A stretch of DNA of 64,000 nucleotides from Periweissella fabalis (GCF_012396505.1 NZ_JAAXPN010000004.1:62001-126000), one strand, 5' to 3'; shown: positions 18,842 through 29,751, numbered from the stretch's first letter. The notes: a model not told the origin generated them from the sequence alone. A program made the numbers and translations.

Positions 18842-19458
18842 CGTTCTAATTCTCCAATCATTTCTGTATATTCTGGCATTACACGGTTTACACTTAAGTG
18901 TTCGGCACGAATAATATCTTTAATTCGATCAACTGCCAATGGTACTTCATCATTTACAACTGCATAATCGTAGTTTTGCATCATTTTAATTTCTGTAATC
19001 GCCGTTTCAATTCGTTTATCAATTACTTCAATTGAGTCTGTACCACGACCAACTAACCGATTTTTCAATTCTTTCAAATCCGGTGGTGTCAAGAAAATAT
19101 AAACACCATCTGGCATCTTTTCACGAACTTGCATAGCCCCTTGGACTTCAATTTCTAAAAAGACATCATACCCTTCATCAAGAGTTTTATTAATGTATTT
19201 TAATGGTGTCCCATAGTAATTGTCAACATATTGTGCATATTCTAACATCCCACCATTGGCAATTTCAGCCTCAAATTCTGCTTTTGAAACAAAGTAATAA
19301 TCTTCGCCATTTACTTCGCCCTCACGTGGTTGTCGTGTGGTCATAGATACTGAATAAACAAAGTCATTACCACCTTGTTCAAAAATTGCCTTACGGACAG
19401 TCCCCTTACCTACACCTGATGGTCCAGATAAGACGATTAGCATGCCGCGTTTCACCAT
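18838..19458 (-). CDS. gmk: Guanylate kinase
   Basis: A 206-residue enzyme that converts GMP and ATP to GDP and ADP. The P-loop [12 protein letters not shown] is near residues 11-22, the GMP-binding segment [20 protein letters not shown] at 36-55, and the lid region follows. GGAGG lies upstream of the ATG. It is coupled to rpoZ. Guanylate kinase is a proposed target of (p)ppGpp in Firmicutes, made here by RelQ among others. Confidence 0.97.
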   Translation of the reverse strand: MVKRGMLIVLSGPSGVGKGTVRKAIFEQGGNDFVYSVSMTTRQPREGEVNGEDYYFVSKAEFEAEIANGGMLEYAQYVDNYYGTPLKYINKTLDEGYDVFLEIEVQGAMQVREKMPDGVYIFLTPPDLKELKNRLVGRGTDSIEVIDKRIETAITEIKMMQNYDYAVVNDEVPLAVDRIKDIIRAEHLSVNRVMPEYTEMIGELER

Positions 19459-19532
19459 TACGCATATCCTCCAATAAAATTGTCAATTAACTAAATATAT
19501 TAGAATATGATACCATACCAAATTTAACTTTA

Positions 19533-20132
19533 CTATGACAAACTGTTGACAATCGTTAGTAAATGGTCAACTTGACGATATGTTTCATCTAATTCACCCT
19601 GATTATCAATAACATAATCAGCCATTTTTCTTTTATCTTCAATACTTATCTGTGCTTGAATGCGTTTATTTGCTGCCTTCATTGAAAGTTTATCACGCAA
19701 TATTAAACGTGATATCTGGATTGCAGGTGATACATATACAACTACAATGTAATCAACTGTACTTTCATAATTTGCTTCAAATAAAGTTGGTGCATCCAAA
19801 CATACTAGTTGATAGCCTGCTAATTTCAGTTCTTTTATCCGTTGTTTAATAGCCTGTCGAATCGCTGGATCCATCATTTTATTGAGAATTTTTAGCTGTT
19901 TAGAATCATTAAATACGATTTCACCAAGTGCTGCCCTATTTAATGCCCCATTTGGCAATAAAATATTAGTACCAAAATATGCTACCAATTCCGCCAGTAA
20001 TGGTCGGTCTGGCATCACCACTTGACGAGCGATGATATCAGCATCAATTATTGGTATATTTTTATCTGCTAAATATTTACTTACTGTTGATTTTCCAGTT
20101 GCAATTCCACCGGTTAAACCGATAATTTTCAT
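19533..20132 (-). CDS. coaE: Dephospho-CoA kinase
   Basis: A 199-residue P-loop kinase for the last step of coenzyme A synthesis. The Walker A motif is GLTGGIATGKSTVS at the N-terminus, DADIIARQV binds the substrate, and CLDAPTLFE precedes the lid. It follows mutM by 12 bases; the polA-mutM-coaE order is standard in Bacilli. Confidence 0.96.
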   Translation of the reverse strand: MKIIGLTGGIATGKSTVSKYLADKNIPIIDADIIARQVVMPDRPLLAELVAYFGTNILLPNGALNRAALGEIVFNDSKQLKILNKMMDPAIRQAIKQRIKELKLAGYQLVCLDAPTLFEANYESTVDYIVVVYVSPAIQISRLILRDKLSMKAANKRIQAQISIEDKRKMADYVIDNQGELDETYRQVDHLLTIVNSLS

Positions 20133-20144
20133 GCTTTTCCTCTT

Positions 20145-20978
20145 TTATTGATGCACTTGCTGACATTGTGGACAATAAGTAGTCCCCCGTTGTGCAACCT
20201 TCATTTTCTGCATTAAAGTCCCACACCGTAAACAAGGCTCTCCATTACGTCCGTAAGCTTGTAATTCATTTTGAAAAGCTCCTGCCTCTCCAAATGCATT
20301 TGTATAAGAGTGTACGGTTGTTCCATGATGTTGAATTGCTCGCTTAATTTCATTAATAATATTAATTCGTAAAGCTGTAATTTCTGCAATTGTAATGGTA
20401 TTTACGGGCTGTTCAGGGTGTATTTTGGTTTGCCATAGCACTTCGTCAACATAAATATTTCCTAACCCTGCTAGATTACTTTGATCAAGTAAAAAGGGCT
20501 TAATAATTTTACGTGATTTAGCCATAATTTCAATTAGATACGCGACTGTTAAATCATTTTCAGTCGGTTCAGGTCCCATTTTTTTAATTCCTGGTACCAA
20601 TTGATTTTCTAATCCTGTCGGTACAAATTGCATTCGTCCAAACTTCCGTGTATCTAAATACCATAAATCAGTATTATGATCTAGGTGAAATACAACACAT
20701 ACATGCTTTTCAGGTGGTGTACCTGCTGGTACAGTATTATATTTACCTTCCATCCGTAAATGACTTACCAAAGTGGCATCACCACTTAGTCTAAATAGTA
20801 GAAACTTACCACGACGATCAATATTTTCAATAGTTCGATTAGCAAGTTCTTTAAGAATCATTGGCACGTCGCCTTCTATTGTTTTTGGCCATAATAACTC
20901 TACGGTTTTAATTTGCCGATTTTGAACTAGGCGTAGTAGTCCGCGACGTACAGTTTCAACTTCAGGTAATTCTGGCAT
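20145..20978 (-). CDS. mutM: Formamidopyrimidine-DNA glycosylase (Fpg/MutM)
   Basis: A 277-residue base-excision repair enzyme removing 8-oxoguanine and ring-opened purines. The catalytic proline and glutamate are in the N-terminal MPELPEVETVRRGL. The helix-two-turn-helix region contains QSNLAGLGNIYVDE, and the C-terminal zinc finger has four cysteines (CLRCG and CPQC). It lies between polA and coaE with very short gaps, so repair and CoA genes form one transcript. Confidence 0.96.
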   Translation of the reverse strand: MPELPEVETVRRGLLRLVQNRQIKTVELLWPKTIEGDVPMILKELANRTIENIDRRGKFLLFRLSGDATLVSHLRMEGKYNTVPAGTPPEKHVCVVFHLDHNTDLWYLDTRKFGRMQFVPTGLENQLVPGIKKMGPEPTENDLTVAYLIEIMAKSRKIIKPFLLDQSNLAGLGNIYVDEVLWQTKIHPEQPVNTITIAEITALRINIINEIKRAIQHHGTTVHSYTNAFGEAGAFQNELQAYGRNGEPCLRCGTLMQKMKVAQRGTTYCPQCQQVHQ

Positions 20979-20997
20979 TAGTTATCCTCATTTTCTC

Positions 20998-23676
20998 TTA
21001 TTTTGCGTCAAACCATGTTGGACCATAATGACTTTCAACCTTTAATGGTACATCTAAGCTTACTGCAGAATCCATAATTTTAGGCACGAGTTCTTCAAGG
21101 ATTGGTATTTCACTTGTTGGTGCTTCAAAAATTAACTCATCATGAACTTGTAATAACATTTGTGCTTGTAGCCCTTGGTCTTTTAATGCACTTTGCATAT
21201 TAATCATTGCTAATTTAATGATATCCGCTGCTGATCCTTGAATTGGTGTATTCATTGCCGTTCGCTCTGCAAAACTCCGTAAGTTAAATGATTTAGCATT
21301 AATTTCTGGTAAATACCGTCGGCGCTTAGATAATGTCTCTACATATCCATTTAATTTTGCTTCAGCCACAACACTCTTTAGCCAAGCATTAACTCCTGGG
21401 TACTGTTCAAAATAAGTTTCAATCATTGTTTTAGCTTCAGCACGCGAAACTCCAATGCTTTGACTCAAACCAAAATCAGAAATACCATAAACAATTCCAA
21501 AGTTAACTGCTTTGGCCTTTCGTCGCATGTTACCATCGACTTCTTCATCTTTACTTAAACCAAAAATGCGTCGAGCCGTAGCTGCATGAATATCGTCATC
21601 TTCTTTAAAGGCTGCTTGTAAGTGTTCATCGCCAGTAATATGGGCAAGGACTCGTAGCTCAATTTGTGAATAATCCGCTCCAAAAATTTGCCAATCAACA
21701 TGACTGGGTACAAAAGCCTTCCGTATTTTACGCCCCTCTTCCAAGCGAATTGGAATATTTTGTAAGTTAGGATCAACTGATGATAACCGCCCTGTTTGTG
21801 TTAATGTTTGCATATATCGTGTATGGATTTTTGAATCTGTACTATGAACCACTTTTAATAGCCCTTCAATATATGTTTGCTGGATTTTAGCAACCTGGCG
21901 ATATTGAAGAATATCCTCAACAATAGGGGCTTCTGGTGCTAATTGTTCTAAGACATCAACTGCCGTTGAATAACCTGTTTTAGTTTTTTTGATAATAGGT
22001 AATTTCATCTTTTCAAAAAGGATTTCACCTAATTGTTTTGGTGATTGAATATTAAATTCTTCACCTGCTTTTTGATAAATTGCCTGTTCTAATTCACTTA
22101 AGCGCTCAATTAATTTACTTCCTTGTGCTTTTAATTGCTCAGTGTCAACCATAATCCCTGCTATCTCCATTTGGGCTAAGACATAGGTCAATGGTAATTC
22201 AATTTTTTCATATAATGGCATCTGTTCGTGATCAACTAATTTAGCCATTACTTTAGGTGTAAGTTGATTAATTGCATGGACTTTATTTACCAAATGTTTA
22301 AATAAAATCTCATCATCAGTTGGAATCGCAAATTTAGCACCTTTACCATAAACCGATTCATCACTTTCAATATCATAGTAATCGAATTGTTGTGCCAATT
22401 CACTAATATCATCAACGTTGGTATTTGTATCCAAAAGATATGCAGCTAAAATAATATCGGTTGCAATATTTTGTAATGTTATCCCTAAACGATTTAACAA
22501 AACAATTGTAGCTTTAGCATTGTATACATTTTTCTTAATAGTAGAGCTGGTCAATAAATCGCGAATAGCAGGTGTTAATAACCAATCAACACTACGGCCA
22601 ACGAAATATCCTTGCTTATCATTTCCAATTGCAAAGCCAACCATTTCACTAACATGGTAATTAGGAGATGTTGTTTCTAGATAAAAGCTTACTTCTCCAG
22701 TTAATGCTGCCACTTCAGTTAGATTTGCTTCTGTGATAGCTTGCATTTTAATATCAGCTTGTTTTGGCTGCATATTATTCACATTTTTGCCATAGCCAGC
22801 AGCATGTAATTTAGCAAGTTGTTGCTTAAAATTAAGCATTTGATAAAACGGGATGATTCCTTCATAATCGGCATCACGATAATTAATATCGTCAATACCA
22901 ATTGGTAATTCAATATTTGTTCTAATACGAGCTAAATCTTGTGACATAAAAGCTTGTTGTCGATCATTAATTAAATTTTCTTTCATCTTTGATTTTTTCA
23001 AAGCTTCGATGTTTTCATACAAGTTTTCGAGGGTATCCCATTCTTTAAGTAACTTAATTGCTGTTACTGGTCCAATTTTAGTAACTCCTGGATAGTTATC
23101 CGCTGTGTCACCCGTAAGTGCTTTCATATCAACAATTTGCTCAGCGGTTAGCCCATCATATTTTTCTATTACGGCAGCTGGATCAAATGTTTCAAGTTCT
23201 GTAACTCCTTTTTTGGTTACTAAAACCGTAATATTTTCATCAACCAATTGTAATAAATCACGGTCTCCTGTCACAATGGTTACCGCTAAATCAGCCTGTG
23301 CCCCTAATTTAGCGAGCGTACCGATGATATCATCAGCTTCATAACCTGGTAATTCATATGATTTAATACCATGAAATTCAACTAATTGTCTTAAATACGG
23401 AAATTGTTCTACCAATTCAGGTGGTGTTGATTGTCGACTTCCTTTATAGGAATCTAATTTTTCTGTTCGAAAAGTTGTTTTACCTGCATCCCAAGCAACA
23501 AGACAATAATCTGGTTGCATAGGATCAACTAATGTGTCTAAAAAATTATTGAATGCTACCAATGCATTAGTGTGCAAACCATCCTGATTTTTCATTCGAT
23601 CCAATTGGGAATGCATTGCATAAAAAGCCCGAAAGGCTAAGCTGTTACCATCAATTAATAAAAGTGTTTTTGCCAT
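20998..23676 (-). CDS. polA: DNA polymerase I
   Basis: An 892-residue family A polymerase for repair and Okazaki fragment processing. The 5' nuclease domain (1-290) has LLIDGNSLAFRAF and YEADDIIGTLA. The middle domain (about 310-480) has lost proofreading residues: the first motif reads FYLETT where active enzymes have FDxET. The polymerase domain has DYSQIELRVLAHI, RRKAKAVNFGIVYG and QVHDEL. A dead 3'-5' exonuclease is usual for Firmicutes PolA. It starts the polA-mutM-coaE transcript, 28 bases after dinG. Confidence 0.97.
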   Translation of the reverse strand: MAKTLLLIDGNSLAFRAFYAMHSQLDRMKNQDGLHTNALVAFNNFLDTLVDPMQPDYCLVAWDAGKTTFRTEKLDSYKGSRQSTPPELVEQFPYLRQLVEFHGIKSYELPGYEADDIIGTLAKLGAQADLAVTIVTGDRDLLQLVDENITVLVTKKGVTELETFDPAAVIEKYDGLTAEQIVDMKALTGDTADNYPGVTKIGPVTAIKLLKEWDTLENLYENIEALKKSKMKENLINDRQQAFMSQDLARIRTNIELPIGIDDINYRDADYEGIIPFYQMLNFKQQLAKLHAAGYGKNVNNMQPKQADIKMQAITEANLTEVAALTGEVSFYLETTSPNYHVSEMVGFAIGNDKQGYFVGRSVDWLLTPAIRDLLTSSTIKKNVYNAKATIVLLNRLGITLQNIATDIILAAYLLDTNTNVDDISELAQQFDYYDIESDESVYGKGAKFAIPTDDEILFKHLVNKVHAINQLTPKVMAKLVDHEQMPLYEKIELPLTYVLAQMEIAGIMVDTEQLKAQGSKLIERLSELEQAIYQKAGEEFNIQSPKQLGEILFEKMKLPIIKKTKTGYSTAVDVLEQLAPEAPIVEDILQYRQVAKIQQTYIEGLLKVVHSTDSKIHTRYMQTLTQTGRLSSVDPNLQNIPIRLEEGRKIRKAFVPSHVDWQIFGADYSQIELRVLAHITGDEHLQAAFKEDDDIHAATARRIFGLSKDEEVDGNMRRKAKAVNFGIVYGISDFGLSQSIGVSRAEAKTMIETYFEQYPGVNAWLKSVVAEAKLNGYVETLSKRRRYLPEINAKSFNLRSFAERTAMNTPIQGSAADIIKLAMINMQSALKDQGLQAQMLLQVHDELIFEAPTSEIPILEELVPKIMDSAVSLDVPLKVESHYGPTWFDAK

Positions 23677-23704
23677 TGCTCACTCCTTATGTGAATGTTG
23701 TATT

Positions 23705-26506
23705 TTATTTGAGTGTGCGCTTAAAAAACTCATCAGTTGTTGTTTTAATTTGAGCACTTGTAATTGTTACTATCGGTAAATTCTTGGGTAATGCATTAAC
23801 AATAGTTTTACCATACTTTTTATTTACAATCCGTGCATCCAAAATGATGACCATTCCGATTGCATCAGGCGTCCGAAGAATTCGACCAATACCTTGACGG
23901 AGCCTCAGCGTCGCTTTGGGTAAGCTAAAATTATAAAATGGATTTCGATGCTGTTGTTCAAGTAAATCATTTTGAGCTTGTATTAATGGCGTATCAGGAT
24001 TATCAAATGGTAGCCGTGTAATGACCAATAATTCAACTTCATCACTTGGCATATCAATTCCTTCCCAAAAGCCACCACTACCCAATAATATTACACGTTC
24101 TTCATCTTTAAATTTACGTAAGATTTTACTATTTGAACCGCTCATTCCTTGAGCTAAGATTGTAAAATGATGTAATTCTGGCATTGCATGCAACAACTTA
24201 GTAACTTGCTCTATAGTTGTTAAAGAATTGAATAGAATTAATGCTTTTTTAGATACACTAGTTAGTAATTGCCGAATTTGACGTGCTAAATAGTCACTAT
24301 ACATGAACTGATTAGTCTGTCGTGGATCAGGTGCATCATTAACTAGTACTAACTGAGCTTGCTTTTCATATGGAAAATCATCTGCAAATCGTTTAACTTT
24401 GACATGCTCCTTTGATAAATTTAGCTGATCAAATACATACTGTGATCGTGCTGAACTAAAAAGTGTCGCCCCTACGAAAATGGGTGGCTGAAAGTATGGA
24501 TATATCTTTTCGGTAAAGAATCCTTCTGTATTAATTAATGAACTACTTAAAATCAGATTTGTTGTTTGATTTTGCGAATTACTATTTAACCAAAAAACCC
24601 CTTTATCCGGATTATCCAAAACTTGCGTGTGAAGCTCCCAAAAAACTTCTAACTGCTTTTCAAGTTGATTAGCCTCGGCTTGAAAAGCTGTCATTTGTTC
24701 AAAATCATTAACTAACCAACGCTGATTTTCAATTTCAAAGATATTGTTTAAACCGGCAAATGCTAGTTTTAAATCTGTAACATCATTTTGTAAGCGTGTA
24801 ATTAAATCTGCATGTTGTTCAAAAAAAGTTACTATTCCCTGTGAACTAATCCGCTTTTCAAAACCTATGGGCGTTGTAACTAATTGGACATTTAACAAAA
24901 AGTGCCGATATAGCAACATCAACAATTGATTTAAATTTTCAGCGATACCTTGCGAAGCACTACTAATCTTTTTTAATAAATCATTATTAGCTGAGCTTCC
25001 TCGAAACATATCAAAAATATCTCGAGTATGATTATTTAATAACATCCCCTGAATTTGGGTAATACTTCGAAGTGCTGTTGAAAAAGAGAACTGATTTCTA
25101 GAAACATTTAAGACGCTAGGTGCTAATTGATGAGCCTCATCAATTATTAAAAATGGTTTTTCTACAAACTCTTCTGCATGTTGAACTAAAAAGGCATGGT
25201 TAACTACTAAAATATTAGCAGTTTTAATTTGACTTTGTTGACGCTCATGAAATGCTAGTTCACCAAATTCATTAATGTCATCTTTGCTTGTATACGCAAT
25301 TTGTTGCCGAAAAAAGGTATTCGGATTACCAATCTGAATCTCGTCTAAATCACCTGTAGTAGTAATTGTCAACCAAACAATAATTCGCATCTTTAAAAAT
25401 TGATCTGCATAATTTGGGGCTTTACTAAATAAAATATGTCGGAATTTTGTCAAATCTAAATAATGTTGTCGTCCTTTTAACATTACTGCTTGAATATCAA
25501 ATGGTAACATTGGCTTTAATTTTTGAGCAATAACTTGCATAACTTGCTCTTGTAATAAAAATGTAGGGACTGAAATCACTGTTTTACGATCTGCTTGACT
25601 TAAATAAGCAAACGGTAATAAATAGCCTAATGTTTTCCCCATTCCTGTGGGTGCTTCAAGCATCATTGCCATACTATTGGAATGAGAAAAATTATTATAA
25701 ATTAGATTCATAAATTTGGCTTGCTCACCGCGATATTCAATCTCACTTTTAAAAATCTGTTCTTTTGCTCGTTGCGTGTTTGGATATCTTTTGGGCTGCG
25801 ATTGCTTTTTTATTACATTTCCCTCTGGCCTAGTAACTACTAAATCATTAACTACTACTAAATTAGAAGCCAAATTATCAGGATTTTGCTGTCTTTGTGT
25901 TACAATTGCGTCAAAAAATATGCTTGTTTCACGAGGTAAAATACTTGAAAATTTTTGCAATGTCTGTAACGTTATCAATGGCAATTCTTTAGCTACTTGC
26001 CATAGATCCATAAACAACCGGGCTGTTGCTTGTGCATCTGAATCTGCTCGGTGTGGTTGAAGATGTTTAATTGCTAGATATTGACTCAAATCAGCTAGGC
26101 GATATCCTGGTGCCGTTGGATATAAAATTTGTGCTAATGGAACTGTATCAATCCCTTTGATTTCAAGCGTGGGTAAGCCAACACGTTTAAACTCAGCTAC
26201 CAAAAATGGGAAATCAAAATTAATATTATGTGCTACAAATATGGTATCTTGTAAGAAATGCCATAGCGTTTTTGAAACATCACTAAAAAGTGGTGCGTCT
26301 ACAACATCTTCGTCGGTAATTCCGGTTAGTTGAACAACCGCTGGCGGAATTACTGTTTCAGGGTTGATATTAGTGGCGAACGTTTGAATAATTTTATTGT
26401 TTTGTACAATGACTGCACCAATTTGAATAATTCGGGCACCATCTTTAATATTTGTGCCAGTTGTTTCAATGTCAACAACTGCAAATTTTTGATTTTCTAA
26501 TAACAA
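23705..26506 (-). CDS. dinG: DinG-family protein: DEDDh exonuclease fused to helicase
   Basis: A 933-residue protein. The first 165 residues are a DnaQ-like DEDDh exonuclease (VVDIETTGTNIKDGA, HNINFDFPFL, HRADSDAQAT). The rest is a superfamily 2 helicase-like region with Walker A (APTGMGKTLGYL), DEAH (IIDEAHQLAPS) and motif VI (LRQGIGRILR). The iron-sulphur cysteines of E. coli DinG are not apparent, as in other Gram-positive DinG proteins, where nuclease but not helicase activity has been reported for the Staphylococcus enzyme. The start is TTG, supported by GGAGAGG 7 bases before it. Confidence 0.92.
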   Translation of the reverse strand: MLLENQKFAVVDIETTGTNIKDGARIIQIGAVIVQNNKIIQTFATNINPETVIPPAVVQLTGITDEDVVDAPLFSDVSKTLWHFLQDTIFVAHNINFDFPFLVAEFKRVGLPTLEIKGIDTVPLAQILYPTAPGYRLADLSQYLAIKHLQPHRADSDAQATARLFMDLWQVAKELPLITLQTLQKFSSILPRETSIFFDAIVTQRQQNPDNLASNLVVVNDLVVTRPEGNVIKKQSQPKRYPNTQRAKEQIFKSEIEYRGEQAKFMNLIYNNFSHSNSMAMMLEAPTGMGKTLGYLLPFAYLSQADRKTVISVPTFLLQEQVMQVIAQKLKPMLPFDIQAVMLKGRQHYLDLTKFRHILFSKAPNYADQFLKMRIIVWLTITTTGDLDEIQIGNPNTFFRQQIAYTSKDDINEFGELAFHERQQSQIKTANILVVNHAFLVQHAEEFVEKPFLIIDEAHQLAPSVLNVSRNQFSFSTALRSITQIQGMLLNNHTRDIFDMFRGSSANNDLLKKISSASQGIAENLNQLLMLLYRHFLLNVQLVTTPIGFEKRISSQGIVTFFEQHADLITRLQNDVTDLKLAFAGLNNIFEIENQRWLVNDFEQMTAFQAEANQLEKQLEVFWELHTQVLDNPDKGVFWLNSNSQNQTTNLILSSSLINTEGFFTEKIYPYFQPPIFVGATLFSSARSQYVFDQLNLSKEHVKVKRFADDFPYEKQAQLVLVNDAPDPRQTNQFMYSDYLARQIRQLLTSVSKKALILFNSLTTIEQVTKLLHAMPELHHFTILAQGMSGSNSKILRKFKDEERVILLGSGGFWEGIDMPSDEVELLVITRLPFDNPDTPLIQAQNDLLEQQHRNPFYNFSLPKATLRLRQGIGRILRTPDAIGMVIILDARIVNKKYGKTIVNALPKNLPIVTITSAQIKTTTDEFFKRTLK

Positions 26507-26723
26507 AACACTGCCTCTCCATCCTGAAATTTAGTACTAATGTACAATTATAAATACATTTTATCAAAAAAAACATGAAACTTGGGTGAAACGTTCCACA
26601 AAAAGTGGTTAGTTTTCCTAATTTGCGATAAAATAATCTAGGATTATTTCTATAACGAATAATAAATATTTAAAAATATGCTCTGCTCATGTATCTCAGA
26701 GTAATGAAAGAAGAACTAAATTT

Positions 26724-27689
26724 ATGTTAACTAAAGCAATTGGACAAAGTCATGCCAAGGCTATTTTAATGGGTGAACATTCGGTTGTTTACGGAGAACC
26801 AGCGATTGCAATTCCGCTCTTAAATATTAATATGGTTGTATCAATTATTATCCGTCATGATCAACAGCAAATAATTAAAAGTCGATATTATAATGGTAGT
26901 CTTTCTGATTTGGCTGGTGCATATGAGGGTGTCCGCCAATTAATTGTATTTTTACTCGAAAAATTTAATGCCCAGGACTTAGGATTTGAATTAACCTTTA
27001 ATAGCCAAATTCCTCAAGAAAGAGGTATGGGTTCGTCAGCGGCTACCTCAATTGCGGTCATCCGGGCATTCTATCAATTATTTGAAGAGCCCCTCAATCA
27101 AACAATCTTATTAAAAATGGCTAATATTGAAGAATCGATTACGCACGGTTCGCCAAGTGGCATTGATACTGCCACGAGTAGCTCTGAAGATCCAATCTTC
27201 TTTATTAAAAATAAGGAAGTGACACCTTTTAAAATTGATGTTCCAGGTTATTTAGTCATTTCTGACACTGGTATTATGGGCCAAACTGGTTTAGCAGTTA
27301 GCGCAGTAAGGCGTCTATTTGATGAAGAACCATCTAAAACCCGCCGACTAATTTCTAATCTTGGTGAGGCAGCCACAGCCGCAAAAGATGCCTTACAAAC
27401 TGGAGATTTAGTTGGTTTAGGGCAATTAATGACTAAAGCACACTCTCACCTACGTGCTTTAGGAGTATCACACCCCCATCTTGAAACATTGGTCAAGACT
27501 GCGATTGATACGAATGCACTAGGTGCCAAATTAACCGGATCAGGAATTGGTGGTAGTATAATCGCACTAGCAAGAAACTTGACTGATGCTAAGCATATTG
27601 CTCAAGCGTTAAGTGAAGTCGGTGCCCAAGAATATTGGATTAGTCCGCTTGCTAATCAAATGAATACGGAGCAACTTACTAATGAATAA
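26724..27689 (+). CDS. mvk: Mevalonate kinase
   Basis: A 321-residue GHMP kinase that phosphorylates mevalonate. The N-terminal motif is AKAILMGEHSVVYGEPAIA, the ATP loop is QERGMGSSAATSIA near residue 95, the catalytic Asp is in SPSGIDTATSS, and the C-terminal GHMP motif is LTGSGIGGSIIAL. It is the first gene of an mvk-mvaD-pmk-fni operon and overlaps mvaD by 8 bases. The pathway makes isopentenyl-PP and dimethylallyl-PP from mevalonate. Confidence 0.96.
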   Translation: MLTKAIGQSHAKAILMGEHSVVYGEPAIAIPLLNINMVVSIIIRHDQQQIIKSRYYNGSLSDLAGAYEGVRQLIVFLLEKFNAQDLGFELTFNSQIPQERGMGSSAATSIAVIRAFYQLFEEPLNQTILLKMANIEESITHGSPSGIDTATSSSEDPIFFIKNKEVTPFKIDVPGYLVISDTGIMGQTGLAVSAVRRLFDEEPSKTRRLISNLGEAATAAKDALQTGDLVGLGQLMTKAHSHLRALGVSHPHLETLVKTAIDTNALGAKLTGSGIGGSIIALARNLTDAKHIAQALSEVGAQEYWISPLANQMNTEQLTNE

Positions 27690-28656
27690 AGCCGTTACTG
27701 CTCGAGCGCATACTAATATCGCGCTGATAAAATATTGGGGCAAAAAAAACTCAGAATTAATCATCCCAACTACTAGTAGTTTGTCACTAACTCTTGATAA
27801 ATTTTATACCGACACTACGGTTTTTTTTGATGATCAATTAGAACAAGATGAACTTTTTTTAAATAACACAATGATTAAAAATAAAGCTCTTACAAAAACA
27901 AGTGAGTTTTTAGATTTAGTTCGGCAAATGGCTGGAATAAAAGCGTATGCCAATATTACCAGTGTCAATCATGTGCCCACTGCTGCCGGTTTAGCATCAT
28001 CTGCAAGTGGTTTTGCAGCTTTAGCAGCTGCTAGTAGTAAAGCTGCTGGTCTTGATTTGAATCGTAAAGATCTTTCACGATTAGCCCGACGCGGATCTGG
28101 ATCAGCTTCTCGATCAATTTTTGGTGGCTTTACAGAATGGATTGCTGGTGAAGATGATTTAACATCTTATGCCCATCCCATTCAAGAAAATGTTACAATG
28201 GATATTCAGATGTTAACAGTTGTCCTAGATGGTTCACCTAAAAAAATTGGCAGCCGTCAAGGTATGCAACACGCAATTGCAACTTCACCTTTTTATGATA
28301 CTTGGGTTGCCGAATCAGCTGTTGATCTAGTTGCTATGAAACACGCAATTACAAATAATGATTTCCAAGCTCTTGGCGAATTAGCTGAACACAATGCTTT
28401 ACAAATGCACAGCTTGAATTTCACTGCTAAACCTGCCTTTACATATTTTAACGGTGATACGCTTAATATTTTAAACCTCATTCAAGATCTAAGACATCAA
28501 GGTATTCAAGCATACGCTACAATGGATGCCGGTCCAAACGTTAAAATTATTTCGCAAAGCGCAGATACACAAATTATTAGTAATGCTATCAAAAACAACT
28601 TTCCAAGTGCCTTGGTTGAAATTGCAAAACCTGGGCCTGGAATAAGTTATTTATAA
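27682..28656 (+). CDS. mvaD: Diphosphomevalonate decarboxylase
   Basis: A 324-residue GHMP-family enzyme turning mevalonate 5-diphosphate into isopentenyl-PP with ATP and loss of CO2. Signature stretches are TNIALIKYWGKKN at the N-terminus, PTAAGLASSASGFAALAAA for ATP binding, RRGSGSASRSIFGGF, and the late TMDAGPNVKII with the catalytic Asp. The start overlaps the end of mvk, and the stop is 13 bases before pmk. Confidence 0.97.
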   Translation: MNKAVTARAHTNIALIKYWGKKNSELIIPTTSSLSLTLDKFYTDTTVFFDDQLEQDELFLNNTMIKNKALTKTSEFLDLVRQMAGIKAYANITSVNHVPTAAGLASSASGFAALAAASSKAAGLDLNRKDLSRLARRGSGSASRSIFGGFTEWIAGEDDLTSYAHPIQENVTMDIQMLTVVLDGSPKKIGSRQGMQHAIATSPFYDTWVAESAVDLVAMKHAITNNDFQALGELAEHNALQMHSLNFTAKPAFTYFNGDTLNILNLIQDLRHQGIQAYATMDAGPNVKIISQSADTQIISNAIKNNFPSALVEIAKPGPGISYL

Positions 28657-28669
28657 TAAGGAATAAAAT

Positions 28670-29749
28670 ATGCAAATCAAAGTACCTGGTAAACTCTATA
28701 TCGGTGGTGAATATGCCGTCGTAGAACCTGGTCAATCAGCAATATTAGTTGCTGTTGATAAGTTCGTTTTTGCTGATATAAACGCAAGTTCTGTCGGTGA
28801 AATCCGTTCAACACAAGTTTTAGATGCCGTGATTAACTGGACACGAGTTAACGAGCATTTAATGATTCAAGTTGACCCTAATTTAGAATTTATTTCAGCG
28901 GCCTTACAAATTACTTTTAATTACTTCCAAAAACATAAATGGGCATTTGAAAATTTTAGTTTAGTCATCGATAGTCAGCTTGATCACACTAATGGTATCA
29001 AACTCGGCCTTGGTAGTTCAGCAGCAGTAACAGTTGCTGTTGTAAAAGCTATTTTAGCTTTTCATCATCGGAGTCTCCAAGCACTCGAAATTTATAAACT
29101 AGCTGCCTTAGCCCATTTTCAAGTTCAAGGTAATGGTTCGTTAGGTGATATTGCTACTAGTGTCTATACTGGCTGGATTTCTTACAATTCTCCTAATCGA
29201 ACTTGGTTAACTGAACAAACTAATAACCTCTTAGATGGATCTTTAGTTGATTTAGAATGGCCAGACTTAAACATTCAATCAATTCCAACACCCCTTAACT
29301 TAGAATTATTAGTTGGTTGGACCGGTTCACCAGCTAAAACTAAGAACTTATTAAAAAAAGCCGCTTCTTATGCTGATGATACCGCTTATCGAGAATTTTT
29401 GGCCGGATCAAATGCAGCTGTATCAATGCTGTTAAATGGGTTATTAACTAATCAGTTTGATGATATCAATCGTGGAATTGCATTGAACCGAGAGTTTTTG
29501 TTAGCTTTAAGTGAACAAACAGATATTGAAATTGAAACTCCACTCCTCAGAACCTTAATTGAGATTGCAACGAATATGGGTGGTGCTGCTAAAACTTCTG
29601 GTGCCGGGTTTGGTGATAATGGATTCACATTAATCACCCCAACTGCCAATCGTGAACAAATTATTAACAGTTGGCAGGCTGCAGGGATTACTCCGCTAAG
29701 CCTTCAACCTTATACCAGTCCGACTATATTGCTTGAAAGTGAGGAATAA
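28670..29749 (+). CDS. pmk: Phosphomevalonate kinase
   Basis: A 359-residue GHMP kinase of the bacterial/yeast phosphomevalonate kinase type. It begins MQIKVPGKLYIGGEYAVVEP, has the ATP loop KLGLGSSAAVTVAVVKA near 115, GNGSLGDIATSVYTGWISY in the middle, and KTSGAGFGDNGF near the C-terminus. AAGGA precedes the ATG by 7 bases. It sits in the usual position between mvaD and fni. Confidence 0.96.
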   Translation: MQIKVPGKLYIGGEYAVVEPGQSAILVAVDKFVFADINASSVGEIRSTQVLDAVINWTRVNEHLMIQVDPNLEFISAALQITFNYFQKHKWAFENFSLVIDSQLDHTNGIKLGLGSSAAVTVAVVKAILAFHHRSLQALEIYKLAALAHFQVQGNGSLGDIATSVYTGWISYNSPNRTWLTEQTNNLLDGSLVDLEWPDLNIQSIPTPLNLELLVGWTGSPAKTKNLLKKAASYADDTAYREFLAGSNAAVSMLLNGLLTNQFDDINRGIALNREFLLALSEQTDIEIETPLLRTLIEIATNMGGAAKTSGAGFGDNGFTLITPTANREQIINSWQAAGITPLSLQPYTSPTILLESEE

Positions 29750-29751
29750 TT

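Noticed and set aside
26580-26610. Possible CcpA cre box (TGAAACGTTCCA) upstream of mvk and dinG
   Set aside because: The two half-sites are two bases too close to fit the 14-base cre consensus.
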